A stretch of 64,000 nt of DNA from Zelonia costaricensis (lineage: Eukaryota > Euglenozoa > Kinetoplastea > Trypanosomatida > Trypanosomatidae): positions 1 to 64,000 of the forward strand of contig JASAOO010003542.1 of assembly GCA_030849075.1 (NCBI GenBank). Direction: 5' to 3'. Both the position numbers and the translations under genes were made by a program. A model generated the notes under the pieces. It saw only the letters and a list, made by a program, of their open reading frames with translations. It searched no databases and was not told the origin of the DNA. Shown here one piece after another: positions 9,689 through 19,514 of the stretch (the first letter of the stretch is position 1; every line of letters starts with the position of its first letter).

Positions 9689-10470
9689 GATGGCGACGGC
9701 GGTCCACGGACGATGAGGATACGGTGACAAAAAGTACCACGCCAGCGCTGCACGCCAGCTTCCTCTCTAGCAAGCACGTTTCGCGCCCGAGTCGACCTCA
9801 CAGCGGTGAATTAGGGTGCCCTACGCGAGAGTGCCGTGCTGAGCGGGTGCGCACGTCCACTGCGGCGTGCGTGGCTGACAGCGCAGGTGGTAACGGCACA
9901 GGCACGGCAGTCCTCGCGTGAGAGGCGGCTGCGCCACGAGGGGTGGTGGACGACAGAGAGATGGAGAGAGCACGACGCACACACGCGCAGACGCTGCTTC
10001 GACACACGCAACGAACTTGGGTAGAGTAAAGAAGCAAGGGAAGGGAGGACGGGGAGCTGTGTGGATGCGTGAGCCGGGCAGCAGGTAGCACCACCGGCAG
10101 CAACGCAACGACCGTGCACGCGGAGGGGGATGGGGGGGGGGGATGTGAGAGAGAGGGGGCGGAGAGAAATGCTGGACGGCGCGAGAGGGACGTGGCGCAT
10201 GAATTCGCAGAAGTGGGCACCGTGCCACCGCACCTCCAGACTTCGAGATGTGTGCCCGTTGTGTTTGTTTCATTACCTCGGTGTGTCGTACTTGTTCATC
10301 GACTGAGTGCGGCTACACGAAGCGCTGGCCCTTTTGAGGGGGGGGCCTTGCCACGAGTGGGTTCGGGGGTTCTGTGAAGCGCTTGTATCGCACCGAGGCG
10401 GCAACGTTGCGGCCTCGCTCACGCAGCCACGCGGAAGCCGCCATCGGCCGGCCTCCGTCTTCGTTACCGC
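9689..10470. other. Intergenic eIF4E-1119-aa hypothetical
   Basis: No gene seen. An 11-G run lies at 10132-10142 and is pyrimidine on the transcript. Confidence 0.55.
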
Positions 10471-13400
10471 CTAGTCACGCCGGAGGGTGGGCATGGGCGG
10501 CGAGGCGATCGCGAGTGCCTCACTCGCGGCCGCACCACTGAGGCACCGGGAAGCCTCCCGGAGCAGTTTCAGCATGTCGCGACCGTGCTGCTGAATCACC
10601 GCGTCGTGCATGTCCACCTCGGCGTCGCACCCACTCACTGGGCTTTGAGCCGTCCCACCGCTGTCGCGGGCTGGCGAGGACGCCACCCCTGCAACCGCCG
10701 GTGGCGGTGGGCGCCCGCGGTAGGAGGACATGGCGGAGGCGAGCGTCTGCAGCGTGCCGAGGTCGAGCTCCGACAGCACGAGCGCCGCGGCATAGGCCGG
10801 CTCGCATAGTGCGGCAACAATCTTTCCGAGTGCAGCGGCGCAGGCCGCCTTGGCCATCTCGTGCGGGGACAGCCGAAACACGTCACGGCAGAGGTCGCAG
10901 ATCGCGGAGATGGGCACACGCGGCTGCATGGCGAGAGCATAGGAGCCGACGAGGTGGAGGGCCGCCACCTGCACAAACACGTCCTGGCTGTTGTGGCAGC
11001 GCGCCACGAGCACGTCAAAAAGTGAGGTCTGCTGTGCGCGTCGCATGGCGTCGTCAACGTTCCGCAGCGTGCGGCCCTCCTCGTCGTAGTCCGTCCAGGA
11101 AAGAAGCACATCAAGCAGGCGCACTCGCAGGCGGCACAGTCGCGGCGCGGCCGCTGCCTGCGTAGCGGCACCGTACCCCGTCACCGCCGCGAGCCAGGAG
11201 GGTGGGCGCTCCTGTGCCAGGGTGGTCCACAGCAGCTCGGCAATGTGGGCGGAGTCGTGCGCGTCGAAGCGGTACATGCCAAGCCACGCCACGCAGTGCA
11301 CAGCGCGCACTGCGGCCCCAACGTCGTCGGTCTCGTACAGGACGCGCACCAGCGCGCGCAGCAGCGGCTGGGCCGTCGGGTAGAGCGGCTGCGGGTTTCT
11401 CACCTCAAACACGACATCATCAACGCGGCGAGAGAGGTCGGTGAGCAGCACGGCAACGTCCACCGCCGCTCGACTATCCAGCGCAGCGTGCAGTCGCTGA
11501 GTTGTGTGCTGCCACTCCACCCGCACCGCCGTCACGACCTCGCCCTGCTCGGGTGCGCCACCGTCGCCGTGGCACTCTCGAAGTTCTTTGTCGAGACGCG
11601 TGACGCACGCCTCGAGCAGCGTGCCCACACGAGTGGCAAGCGACTGCAGCGCGTCGTCCGCCACGACAGCCGGCCACGTGCCGCGGCTCTGCGACGGGTC
11701 CATGAGGTGTGCCACCGGCACAGCGGCACCACGGCAGCACCGCTGCAGGCGCAGCAGACGCCGTCGGCGGCTCTCGTCCAGCGGGCTGCCGCCCGCAACG
11801 CGTGCCAAGTGTGCTTCGAGGCTGCCCGGTGCGACGAGGTGCTCCAGCACGCCTAGCGCCCAGCGGTAGAGAACGCCGGAAAGGCCCATGATACGGCCCA
11901 GCAACTCCACCGCCGACTCCAGCGACGCGTCGCGGCGCCCAAAGAGGGCCTCCGGCGGCGCCTCGAGGGCGAGGCGCTCCAGCAGCGGCAGTGGCGGGCA
12001 CAGCTCCGCTTCGTCCACTTGTGCGCCCCTCTGCACAGCCGGGGCGGGCCCAACGGGAGTCGCTTCCGTGAGCCGGCGCTGTTCGTGCGGCGTGACGCTC
12101 TCCACGCCGGCAGCGAAGAGCTCCTGCTGGCACGTCTCGATCAGCACCTCGACGCAGGTGTGCACAAAGTCCGCCCGGTTCCCCGCCTCTGCCGTCGCCG
12201 TGCCCAGCAGCACCCCCTGCAGCCCCGCCAAGAGACGCTCGCGGGGACACGCATCAGCCACGTACTCGAGCTGCGATGATGCCACAGTGCGGCTCGCAAT
12301 GAAGTTGTGCGCACGAGCCTCGCCACAGGCGCCGACCAGCGCACGGGCCGTAACGGCGTGCAGCGACGGGTTTGCGAGCAGCTCGCGGAGCAGCTGGCGC
12401 AACACGTCATCCAGTACAGGCGACACACGTGGCGCGGCGCCAGAGCCGCTGACCCGCTCGTCGTCGCCGTCGCAGACGACGGCGCACAGGCTGAGCACGC
12501 CCGGGGCGGTGGGCGGGAGCACCTGCGCGAGGGCGGCACTGCCGGCACCGTGCGAGACGCCCTTGACAAGCGTCAGCACGCGCCGCAGCGCCGCCACCAC
12601 AGCGGCCTCGTCCACCAGCGCATCGCGACGCAGCGAGAGGGCCGCAAATCCCGGCGACAGGACAAGCCGGTTGGTGTGGAAGAAGATGCGGTAGCAGCGG
12701 GCGAAGTCGGCGCTGGTGCGTGACGGCAGCCGCACCAAGCCGTTCAGCAGCATCGTGCAGCCGAGGTGGAGTCGCTGCTCGAGCGTCTCGGGCGGCAGCC
12801 GGAGCTGCGCCGCGTCCAGGCGCGCAAGAAAACGCGGCCGGCTCTTCGGTTTCGACTCTGGCGCACCGGAAGCACCTGCTGCGGCAGCGACCTTTGCGTC
12901 GGCGTGCTCCTCGAGCAGGCTCAGCAACTGCGGAGCCAGCAGCCGCACCTGCTCCTCGGGTGGCAGCGGCGCCGCGCTGTGCGCCACCACGACGTCGGGG
13001 ACGCGCGCGTCCTCTGCTGGGTCGCTCGCCTGCAGCTGCCACAGCGACGGGACGGGCCCTGCCAGGAGCCGCACAAGGAGCTCGGCTGCTTCGCGTGTGG
13101 CGCCGTCCGCGACGCGGTCGTTGAGCACGAGAACGCGCAGCAGCGCCCGCACCCCGTTACCGCGGCTCAGCACGAGACCTGTCAGCGTGTCAGCTAGCAG
13201 CCGCTTGCGGCTCGCAAAGCGTGGCAGGGCGAAGAGATCCGCAGCGATGCGGTTCTCGGAGCTGACGGACGACTCGGCCGTCGCGACTGCCCCACCGTCC
13301 AGCAGCGGGTAGAGGGCGAGGAGCACCTCGTGAAGCGGCAGCGCGGACGGACTCCAGCATGTGTGCAAGAACACGAGTCCACAGAAGCGCCGCTGCGTCG

Positions 13401-13830
13401 CACTGACGTACACCGCAGACGCGTTGGCGTCGTCGCCGGCCTCCTCGCACGGCGGGGGTGCGGCGCCGGCGTTGTACGGAGAGGGCAATGCGGCGGGGTC
13501 GAGCAGATACACGCACGCGGCGAGCACGTCTTGTGTGTAGGCCGACAGGACGAAGCGCACCTGGGCCGACACGGCGGGCGTGGTGTCGCGCAGCGCATCT
13601 GATGGCGGTGATTCCGCGGCCTTAGCGAGAAAGAAGGGGTGGAGGAAGTCGTGGTAGAGCTCGCGCAGGCGGGCGTACACGAGCATCTCTGTTTGTGGGG
13701 TGTCGGCGAGGAGAGCAGCGCGGAGATGCTCGCGCAGCTGCAGCACACCGTCGTGCAGGCGACTGAGTTGCAGGACGGAGAGCTGATCCATGGTTGCCAC
13801 GGCTGCGGCTGCGCCAGGGCTCCTGTCCAT
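10471..13830 (-). CDS. Large conserved hypothetical protein, helical-repeat-like
   Basis: I do not recognise this 1119-aa protein. It is overwhelmingly alpha-helical by composition, with repeated Leu/Ala-rich amphipathic blocks resembling ARM/HEAT-type solenoids, for example near residues 60-230 and 900-1060, where a paired-helix pattern recurs about every 40 residues. There is no transmembrane segment, signal peptide, Walker motif or zinc cluster that I can see. Met at 13830 was chosen because the open frame above it (to 14145) is Pro/His/Thr-rich outron-like sequence with a 12-G run on the plus strand at 13924-13935; a second in-frame Met lies at 13791. A scaffold or transport-adaptor role is possible but unproven. 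Confidence 0.8.
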   Translation of the reverse strand: MDRSPGAAAAVATMDQLSVLQLSRLHDGVLQLREHLRAALLADTPQTEMLVYARLRELYHDFLHPFFLAKAAESPPSDALRDTTPAVSAQVRFVLSAYTQDVLAACVYLLDPAALPSPYNAGAAPPPCEEAGDDANASAVYVSATQRRFCGLVFLHTCWSPSALPLHEVLLALYPLLDGGAVATAESSVSSENRIAADLFALPRFASRKRLLADTLTGLVLSRGNGVRALLRVLVLNDRVADGATREAAELLVRLLAGPVPSLWQLQASDPAEDARVPDVVVAHSAAPLPPEEQVRLLAPQLLSLLEEHADAKVAAAAGASGAPESKPKSRPRFLARLDAAQLRLPPETLEQRLHLGCTMLLNGLVRLPSRTSADFARCYRIFFHTNRLVLSPGFAALSLRRDALVDEAAVVAALRRVLTLVKGVSHGAGSAALAQVLPPTAPGVLSLCAVVCDGDDERVSGSGAAPRVSPVLDDVLRQLLRELLANPSLHAVTARALVGACGEARAHNFIASRTVASSQLEYVADACPRERLLAGLQGVLLGTATAEAGNRADFVHTCVEVLIETCQQELFAAGVESVTPHEQRRLTEATPVGPAPAVQRGAQVDEAELCPPLPLLERLALEAPPEALFGRRDASLESAVELLGRIMGLSGVLYRWALGVLEHLVAPGSLEAHLARVAGGSPLDESRRRRLLRLQRCCRGAAVPVAHLMDPSQSRGTWPAVVADDALQSLATRVGTLLEACVTRLDKELRECHGDGGAPEQGEVVTAVRVEWQHTTQRLHAALDSRAAVDVAVLLTDLSRRVDDVVFEVRNPQPLYPTAQPLLRALVRVLYETDDVGAAVRAVHCVAWLGMYRFDAHDSAHIAELLWTTLAQERPPSWLAAVTGYGAATQAAAAPRLCRLRVRLLDVLLSWTDYDEEGRTLRNVDDAMRRAQQTSLFDVLVARCHNSQDVFVQVAALHLVGSYALAMQPRVPISAICDLCRDVFRLSPHEMAKAACAAALGKIVAALCEPAYAAALVLSELDLGTLQTLASAMSSYRGRPPPPAVAGVASSPARDSGGTAQSPVSGCDAEVDMHDAVIQQHGRDMLKLLREASRCLSGAAASEALAIASPPMPTLRRD

Positions 13831-14302
13831 CCTGTCACTGCGCAGCGAGTGCAAGGTGAGATACAAGGAAGAGGGAGGGGGACGAGGTGGTGGTGGAGTG
13901 AGGGTGTGACCGTGTGTGGACGCGGGGGGGGGGGGAGGGGCGCGGGTGAAGGGGGAGGGGGGCCAAGAGTAGTGAGACGCCTGGCGTGACGCCGACCGGT
14001 GGGCCGGAGGTGCACGAAGGCAGTGAGCAGGGACGTGGCACGACAACCGCGTGCTGCGTCTCCATCTTTTCCGCCTGTGCAACCAGCGAGCGGAGTGTCG
14101 AGCAGGTGGTGCGACATCTTCAGGTCTTCGGGTGGGCACCTTCAAGGCACACAGTGCGCCTCCTCTTGCGCGGCCTACCTGTTCCCTTTTAGTGTGTGGG
14201 TACGTGTTGGTGTGTTTCCGCGCGCTCTCCGTTGCTGAGTGTTGGCGCTTGTACGCGACTCCGCAGCGACGCCTTCCGGCACTGCTGCACGGCGTGCTGC
14301 GT
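13831..14302. other. Intergenic 1119-aa hypothetical-684-aa hypothetical
   Basis: No gene seen. A 12-G run (13924-13935) with flanking purines forms a strong pyrimidine tract upstream of the 1119-aa protein on the minus strand. Confidence 0.55.
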
Positions 14303-16357
14303 TCAAGCGACGAGGGACCGACGGTAGATCGCTTCCTCCTCGCGGAGCTCGGCGAGGTCCTCGGGCCACACCTTTGGGGTGCGCTCGAAGACCGCCGTGG
14401 TGTACAGCAGCGTGGTGTCCTCGCGGGTGCTCACCTGGAGCCGGCAAAGGTCGTCGAAGCGGTCCTCCTCGAGAAACATGGCACCCAGTGCCTTCCAGTA
14501 CGGGTAGCCGTTGTGCCACACCGCCGCCGCCGCGTGCTCGCTGGCGAGGCGGCGGGCTTCGACGACGTAGGCCACCATCTTATCCGCCGCGAACAGCTGA
14601 ATGGCCGTGATCATGTCCCGGTACACCCGCGGTATGCCAACGAGCGGCACGAGAGCGAGGTTGGTCGGCTCGCGCCGCAGCAGGTAGGCGAGGATGGCGC
14701 CCTCGTCCTCCCAGTTTGTGGCCAGGAAGCTCCGCGTGAAGGCGTCGAAGCCGCTCGCAGAGAACAGCGCGAGCCCGCACATCTCCAGCAACTCCGCCAT
14801 GCACTGCAGCGGGAAGATAAGCGAGGCGCACAGGAACGCCTGCACGTCGTCGTGCGGCAGCGCCACGGTGCAAGACGCGGAGGGGGCGGGTGGTGGCTTG
14901 TGAGCCGTCTCCTCCATCACCGCGCGAAGCTTGCGCCGCCGGCGTTGCCAGTGCGCGCTTTCCGGGGTGAAGGCGCCGTGGCTGAAGCAGTAGTCGCCGA
15001 GATCTGGCACCTCGCCGCGCAGCAGTGGCAGCAGCAGCTTGGTGGCGACGGTGTGCGCTGGCGGCGCCCCGTCCAACTCCTTCGCGTGGATCTTGTCGAG
15101 CTTGCGCAGGACACCGAGGGCGAGGTGCGCTACGGCGGCGCTGTGCGCGTAGTTTGGGAAGACAGCGCGACCGCCGCCGCGGTACACGTCGACGAGCAAG
15201 TACCAGTCATCCACCTCCAGCTCCTCCAGCTTGCTCAGCGCCTGGTCGCGCCACTGCGCACTCGCCGCATACCACCCAACAAGCGACGCCGTCCGCCGCG
15301 CCGCTGCACGCGTTTCTTCGAAGGCGAGCTTGTGCACGGCGAGCAGCTCGCGCAGCTTCAGCAGCTGCTGCCGCGTCGACTCCGCGGAGACGCGCTGGTC
15401 GTACAGGGCGCCGAAAACGGCGTCGTTGCGGTCGAGCAGGTTCCAGAGGAGGAGGCGCGCGTATGGGGAGAGACCAGCGAGCGAGCCGTGCGCGTCCAGG
15501 TGCGTCGTCAGCACCACGTACGCGCGGTGCAGCAGCTCGTCGTCGACAACGAAGTCATCCGCGGCAAAGGTGGCGGCCCTCTTCGGGAGGGAGAAGATGC
15601 GCGACTCATCCAGCGCGGGCTTCCGCTTCTTCGGCTCCGCGAGCTGCATCAGCGTGTTCACTTCGGGGTGGGGGTGTGGCAGGGGCAGTGCCACCTCGAA
15701 CCCGGCTCGCTTACGCGAGTGCTCCTCCTCGCTGCGCTTGTCGCCTTCGTAGCGCACCGGCACCGGCATCGTCAGCGACGGCCGCTCGCTGTACGAGTAC
15801 CCCTGCACGTCCTCGCGCAGCGACACGTCGGCCGAGAGACTCGCCAGAGGACCGAACTCCGCCTCCGGGAAGCCGTGCTCCTCCAGCAGCCGCTGCAGCG
15901 CGCGGCAGAGCAGCTGCACACTGGCGCCGCCACCCGCCTCCGCTACGCAGCCCTGCATCGCCTGCACCAGCGCGGCGGCGTACGTGGCGTACCGCGCGGC
16001 GGACTGCGTGCGCTCCTCCTCGGTGAGGTGCCGCGCTGCGACGGCCCACACAACATCCAAGGTGACGGTCAGCTCGGCGAGGAGGCCGAGGTGCGCCTCA
16101 GGAGCCGCCTTGGCGAGCGCGAGGCATGCGTCGTGGATCTCGTGCATCAGGCGGTAGAAGAGCACCACGCTGACGTCGTTCCAGAGGAAGCCGCCGAAGC
16201 TCGCGGCATCGTCCGACTCCTGCGACGGGGACGGCGACGGTGAGCGGGCGGCGTTCGGGCCGGCGGTGGGGGCTGTGCCCTTCTGTGGCTCTGCCGACGC
16301 CGCTGGCGGAGCGCCGTCGCGGTCGCGCTTGCGGGACGACATGGTCGATTCGGCCAA
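14303..16357 (-). CDS. Conserved hypothetical protein, probably nuclear
   Basis: No family recognised. The 684-aa product begins with a basic, Ser/Pro-rich tail (RKRDRD at 9-14, SP-repeats at 39-46) and carries an SV40-like nuclear localisation signal PKKRK at 242-246, supporting a nuclear location. Two mainly helical regions, about 55-165 and 265-670, flank a disordered linker at about 185-250. The C-terminal third is rich in aromatic and Leu residues and may form an alpha-solenoid. There is no catalytic motif. A second in-frame Met is at residue 6 (16342). A nucleoporin, splicing or chromatin role are all conceivable; none can be claimed. Confidence 0.8.
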   Translation of the reverse strand: MAESTMSSRKRDRDGAPPAASAEPQKGTAPTAGPNAARSPSPSPSQESDDAASFGGFLWNDVSVVLFYRLMHEIHDACLALAKAAPEAHLGLLAELTVTLDVVWAVAARHLTEEERTQSAARYATYAAALVQAMQGCVAEAGGGASVQLLCRALQRLLEEHGFPEAEFGPLASLSADVSLREDVQGYSYSERPSLTMPVPVRYEGDKRSEEEHSRKRAGFEVALPLPHPHPEVNTLMQLAEPKKRKPALDESRIFSLPKRAATFAADDFVVDDELLHRAYVVLTTHLDAHGSLAGLSPYARLLLWNLLDRNDAVFGALYDQRVSAESTRQQLLKLRELLAVHKLAFEETRAAARRTASLVGWYAASAQWRDQALSKLEELEVDDWYLLVDVYRGGGRAVFPNYAHSAAVAHLALGVLRKLDKIHAKELDGAPPAHTVATKLLLPLLRGEVPDLGDYCFSHGAFTPESAHWQRRRRKLRAVMEETAHKPPPAPSASCTVALPHDDVQAFLCASLIFPLQCMAELLEMCGLALFSASGFDAFTRSFLATNWEDEGAILAYLLRREPTNLALVPLVGIPRVYRDMITAIQLFAADKMVAYVVEARRLASEHAAAAVWHNGYPYWKALGAMFLEEDRFDDLCRLQVSTREDTTLLYTTAVFERTPKVWPEDLAELREEEAIYRRSLVA

Positions 16358-17032
16358 GGCGCACCACGCCGCTGTGTAGTTGTAAATGCGTGGGCGCGTG
16401 TGTGTGTGTGTGTGTCTGCGGAGGTGCTGCTGTATGGAAGTGTGTGTGGATGTGTAGACTGATCGACTTACCTGCGCCCACTAGCCCCGGAGGCGGCGAA
16501 GAGAGGAGAAGGAAGCGGGAGGTGGGAGGTGCGGCGTGCAAGCCACGCGTGTGGCCTGAGCGGAACGGCCCTCAACAACAACGGGTGAGTGCGCCACGAT
16601 ACTGGAGCACTCTCGGCCGGGTACACCACAGCTAGGCCATTTCCAACTTCAAAAGGTGAAAGGGGTGTGCGGCCCACCCGAGCCGCTGGAGCACCGGCGA
16701 CTCGCGCAGCACTGCACGCCGGCCGCCGCACTCGCACGCCTGAAGCGTATATTGGCGTGCGTGATCTGCGTCCGCTGCTGGACAACGTCCTCACATCCTC
16801 CCCTCCCTCCCCTTGACGTGCACGATAGTGGCACGCTCACGCCAACTCCTTCTCTGACGGATCATTGTCTTCTTTTCTTGCTCTTAGTGGACGTCAAGGT
16901 GATGTGAACGAGACCCCAGGCCGACAGCGGCGCTGGGCGGCAGCGGCTTCAACGCGCACGGGCGACGACACGGTGCAGTCCAGGCATGCGCGGGGCGCAG
17001 ACAGACAGAGCGGACCCCATCCTTTCCCTGCA
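16358..17032. other. Intergenic 684-aa hypothetical-EngA
   Basis: No gene seen. A (GT)9 run lies at 16398-16415, just upstream of the 684-aa protein on the transcript. Confidence 0.55.
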
Positions 17033-18847
17033 TTAGATGTAGTCGGGGTTCGAGTCCTTGACCTCCTGTACGAGGCGCAGCGGGACGCCGCGGAAGCCGA
17101 ACTCTTCGACAATGGCGTTCTTCATCATCTCCTGCAGCGCCTTGGGCAGCTGGCTCTCCTCCTTCTTCGTCTGCAGCTGCAGCAGGAACGTTGGGGGGCG
17201 GGTGTTGATCTGGGTGATGCGGCCCACCCGCGCAACGTGGTACGGGATAACAACGGACTTCTCCAGCTTGCGCCAGAACTTGGTCAGCTCGGAGCGGCGC
17301 ACCCGCTTGTTCCATGTCTCATACACCTCGAGCACCTGGTCCATCAGCAGCGTGAGGTTCATGCCGGTGTGCGCCGACACGACGACCGCGTTGCTGTACT
17401 TGACCTCCTGCACCTGCCGCTTAATCTTAAAGTCGATGGCCTCGGCGGTGGCGCTCTGGTCCAGCACGGCGTCCCACTTGTTTGCGCACAGCACAAACGG
17501 GCGACCCTCCTGCGCCACCTTGTGCAGGATGGACATGTCGTACTTGTTCGGGTGCCCCTCCGTCGCGTCAAAGACGACCACGACGACGTGGGCGTAGCGG
17601 ATCTGGTTGAGGGAGAGGTCGTGGATGCGGCTGAGGAACTCACGGTCGGTGCGGTAGCGCTGCCGCGCCAGACCTGCCGTGTCGATGAGCTTCAGCTTCT
17701 TGCCCTTGTACGTGCACGCGATCTCGATTGGGTCGCGGGTCGTATTCGTCTCATCCGCGGCGCGGTTGCGCTCGTAGCCGAGCAGGCGGTTCACGAGGCT
17801 CGTCTTGCCGCTGTTGGTGCGGCCGACGATGGCGACACGGATGAAGCGGTCGGTGCAGTTGCGGTCGCGAATCTCCTCCATGGCCGCCTCGTCGCCGCCC
17901 ATGGCGAGGTCCTCGATGTCCCAGTCGTTCTCCACCTTGCGCATCGCGTGAATGTGGTAGAGCGGTTCCAGCAGCGCGGCGAGCATGTCGAGCCCCTCGC
18001 GCCTCCGTGCGGAGAAGGGCACGGCGCTGCCGAGGCCGAGGCGGTTGTACACGTCCAGCACGAGCCCCTCTTCCTCGCTGGGCACGAGATCCATCTTGTT
18101 GACCAGCAGACACGTGGGCATCTTCTTCGCGGCCAGGTACTGGATGAGGTCGTGCTCCTCCGCCGACACGTCCTCGTCGACGGCGGTCACGAAGATGGCC
18201 GCGTCCGCCGTCTCCACGGTGCGGAAGGCCTCCTCGACCAGCCGCCCTCCAACGAGGCCGGGTGTGTCGATGACGGTGAAGGGCAGGTCATCGAGCACCG
18301 CGTGCGCCTCCACGCAGTCGCGGGTGATGCCGTTGAAGTCCTTGGCGATGTTCTTCCGGGACGGCATCGTGGGGTCCTGGCAGAGCAGGTTGAAGAGGGA
18401 CGACTTGCCGCTGTTCATGCGGCCCACAATCGCAACGCGCAGGCGCTGGTCCCCCAGCGTCTTGACGACTGGCGTCCACCCCGCCACCCGCCGGCGCTGC
18501 TCGTCTGTGCGGACGGCATCCTCCATGGCGGGTGCGATGTCGTTCAGGCGACTGCCCGACCGCTTCACCTCCTCGCGCCAGTTGAAGTGCAGCCCGTCAC
18601 GAATCTGCCGACGCCGCGGCAGCGGGTTCGACAGGGCGCCGCTGGCGGCTTGGGCAGTGGCCGGGGCCGTGCTGGTCGTGGGCGCGCTCGAGATGGCGCG
18701 GTGCGCCGTGACCAGCGCGGTGGTTGCTGGGGTGGTAGACGACGATGAGGGCGCCGTAAAGAAGGTGCTCGACATCGTCGCCTGCCGGTGGTGGCATCCG
18801 CCGGACCGCAGTGCGACCCGCAGCGTGGCGTGCGGAACCGCCCGCAT
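17033..18847 (-). CDS. Mitochondrial EngA/Der double GTPase
   Basis: EngA (Der) has two tandem Era-like GTPase domains and assists large-subunit ribosome assembly; the trypanosomatid protein (mt-EngA) has been found on mitoribosomal large-subunit assembly intermediates. In the 604-aa product, domain 1 has GRMNSGKS (142-149), DTPG (194-197) and NKMD (250-253). Domain 2 has GRTNSGKT (342-349), DTAG (389-392) and NKWD (456-459). A KH-like domain occupies about 510-604. Met at 18847 opens a basic, Ala/Arg/Ser-rich stretch without acidic residues (MRAVPHATLRVALRSGG), a good mitochondrial presequence, which decided the start; the next Met is 24 codons downstream. An Ala/Thr/Ser linker (30-75) precedes the G domains, and an acidic linker separates them. 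Confidence 0.92.
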   Translation of the reverse strand: MRAVPHATLRVALRSGGCHHRQATMSSTFFTAPSSSSTTPATTALVTAHRAISSAPTTSTAPATAQAASGALSNPLPRRRQIRDGLHFNWREEVKRSGSRLNDIAPAMEDAVRTDEQRRRVAGWTPVVKTLGDQRLRVAIVGRMNSGKSSLFNLLCQDPTMPSRKNIAKDFNGITRDCVEAHAVLDDLPFTVIDTPGLVGGRLVEEAFRTVETADAAIFVTAVDEDVSAEEHDLIQYLAAKKMPTCLLVNKMDLVPSEEEGLVLDVYNRLGLGSAVPFSARRREGLDMLAALLEPLYHIHAMRKVENDWDIEDLAMGGDEAAMEEIRDRNCTDRFIRVAIVGRTNSGKTSLVNRLLGYERNRAADETNTTRDPIEIACTYKGKKLKLIDTAGLARQRYRTDREFLSRIHDLSLNQIRYAHVVVVVFDATEGHPNKYDMSILHKVAQEGRPFVLCANKWDAVLDQSATAEAIDFKIKRQVQEVKYSNAVVVSAHTGMNLTLLMDQVLEVYETWNKRVRRSELTKFWRKLEKSVVIPYHVARVGRITQINTRPPTFLLQLQTKKEESQLPKALQEMMKNAIVEEFGFRGVPLRLVQEVKDSNPDYI

Positions 18848-19514
18848 GCGTGCGCGAGTCCTCGTGCTTTTCCGTTGTGCTGTAGGCGGTGAGTGCGCGC
18901 CGGTGGCTGCTGTCGTGTGGGAGCGGGTGGCCGGTCGTGGGTGGGAGTGGACGCGTGACACGGAGACACCAGCGGAGGTCGGCAACGGTGGAGAGGGGTG
19001 AGTCGAGTTCGAGTTGGGCGCATTTGGGGGAGAGCGCGTGCGAGGCCGTCGATAACGTCGGGTGAGGGTCAGCGACGCGATCGCCGCAGCCCATGGAGGG
19101 AGGGAGAGAGGGGGGAGGAGAGGGGGGCGATCTGTGCACGCAAACGCAAGCACACAAACGCAGGCCCACACAGAGACACGCGCAGACGCACTCCGCACGT
19201 GCAGTCCCGTGTGGCTTGGGGGATGTGGGGTAAGTGGCTTTGATGTCAGCGCACACAAGGGACCGTCCTCCAGCGTGAAGCGTCACGGCACACATTCGAC
19301 TCTCAACGAAACGCGAGGACAAGCAAAGTGGACGTCGCCCAAGCGAGCGACGCGCTTCGGTTTGGCGCCGCGCTCTTCTCCACTTGCTTCGCGATCGGCG
19401 CGGGTTGCGTTGTGGGCAGTTGCTTCCGCAGGGGGGCAGGGCGGATTTGCGGTGGAGGAGGAGGAGGAAAGATCAACTGAGGACAACAGAGCCAGCGAGC
19501 GGCCAAGGGTTAGC
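18848..19514. other. Intergenic EngA-196-aa protein
   Basis: No gene seen. Positions 19097-19129 are nearly all purine on the plus strand, giving a pyrimidine tract upstream of EngA on the transcript. Confidence 0.55.

Noticed and set aside
17044..17060. Perfect B-box-like GGTTCGAGTCC on the plus strand, as in a tRNA T-loop
   Set aside because: It lies inside the 3' coding end of EngA; no matching acceptor stem is found about 65 bases upstream (the 3' side would need AGGAGGT), and no A box is evident.
16865..18748. Long plus-strand open frame (627 codons) opposite EngA, and similar antisense frames opposite PELO (871-2121) and the 684-aa gene (14051-16243)
   Set aside because: They are shadows: in GC-rich genes the antisense frame lacks stops. 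Their translations are low-complexity and basic, match no family, and run against the direction of all real genes.
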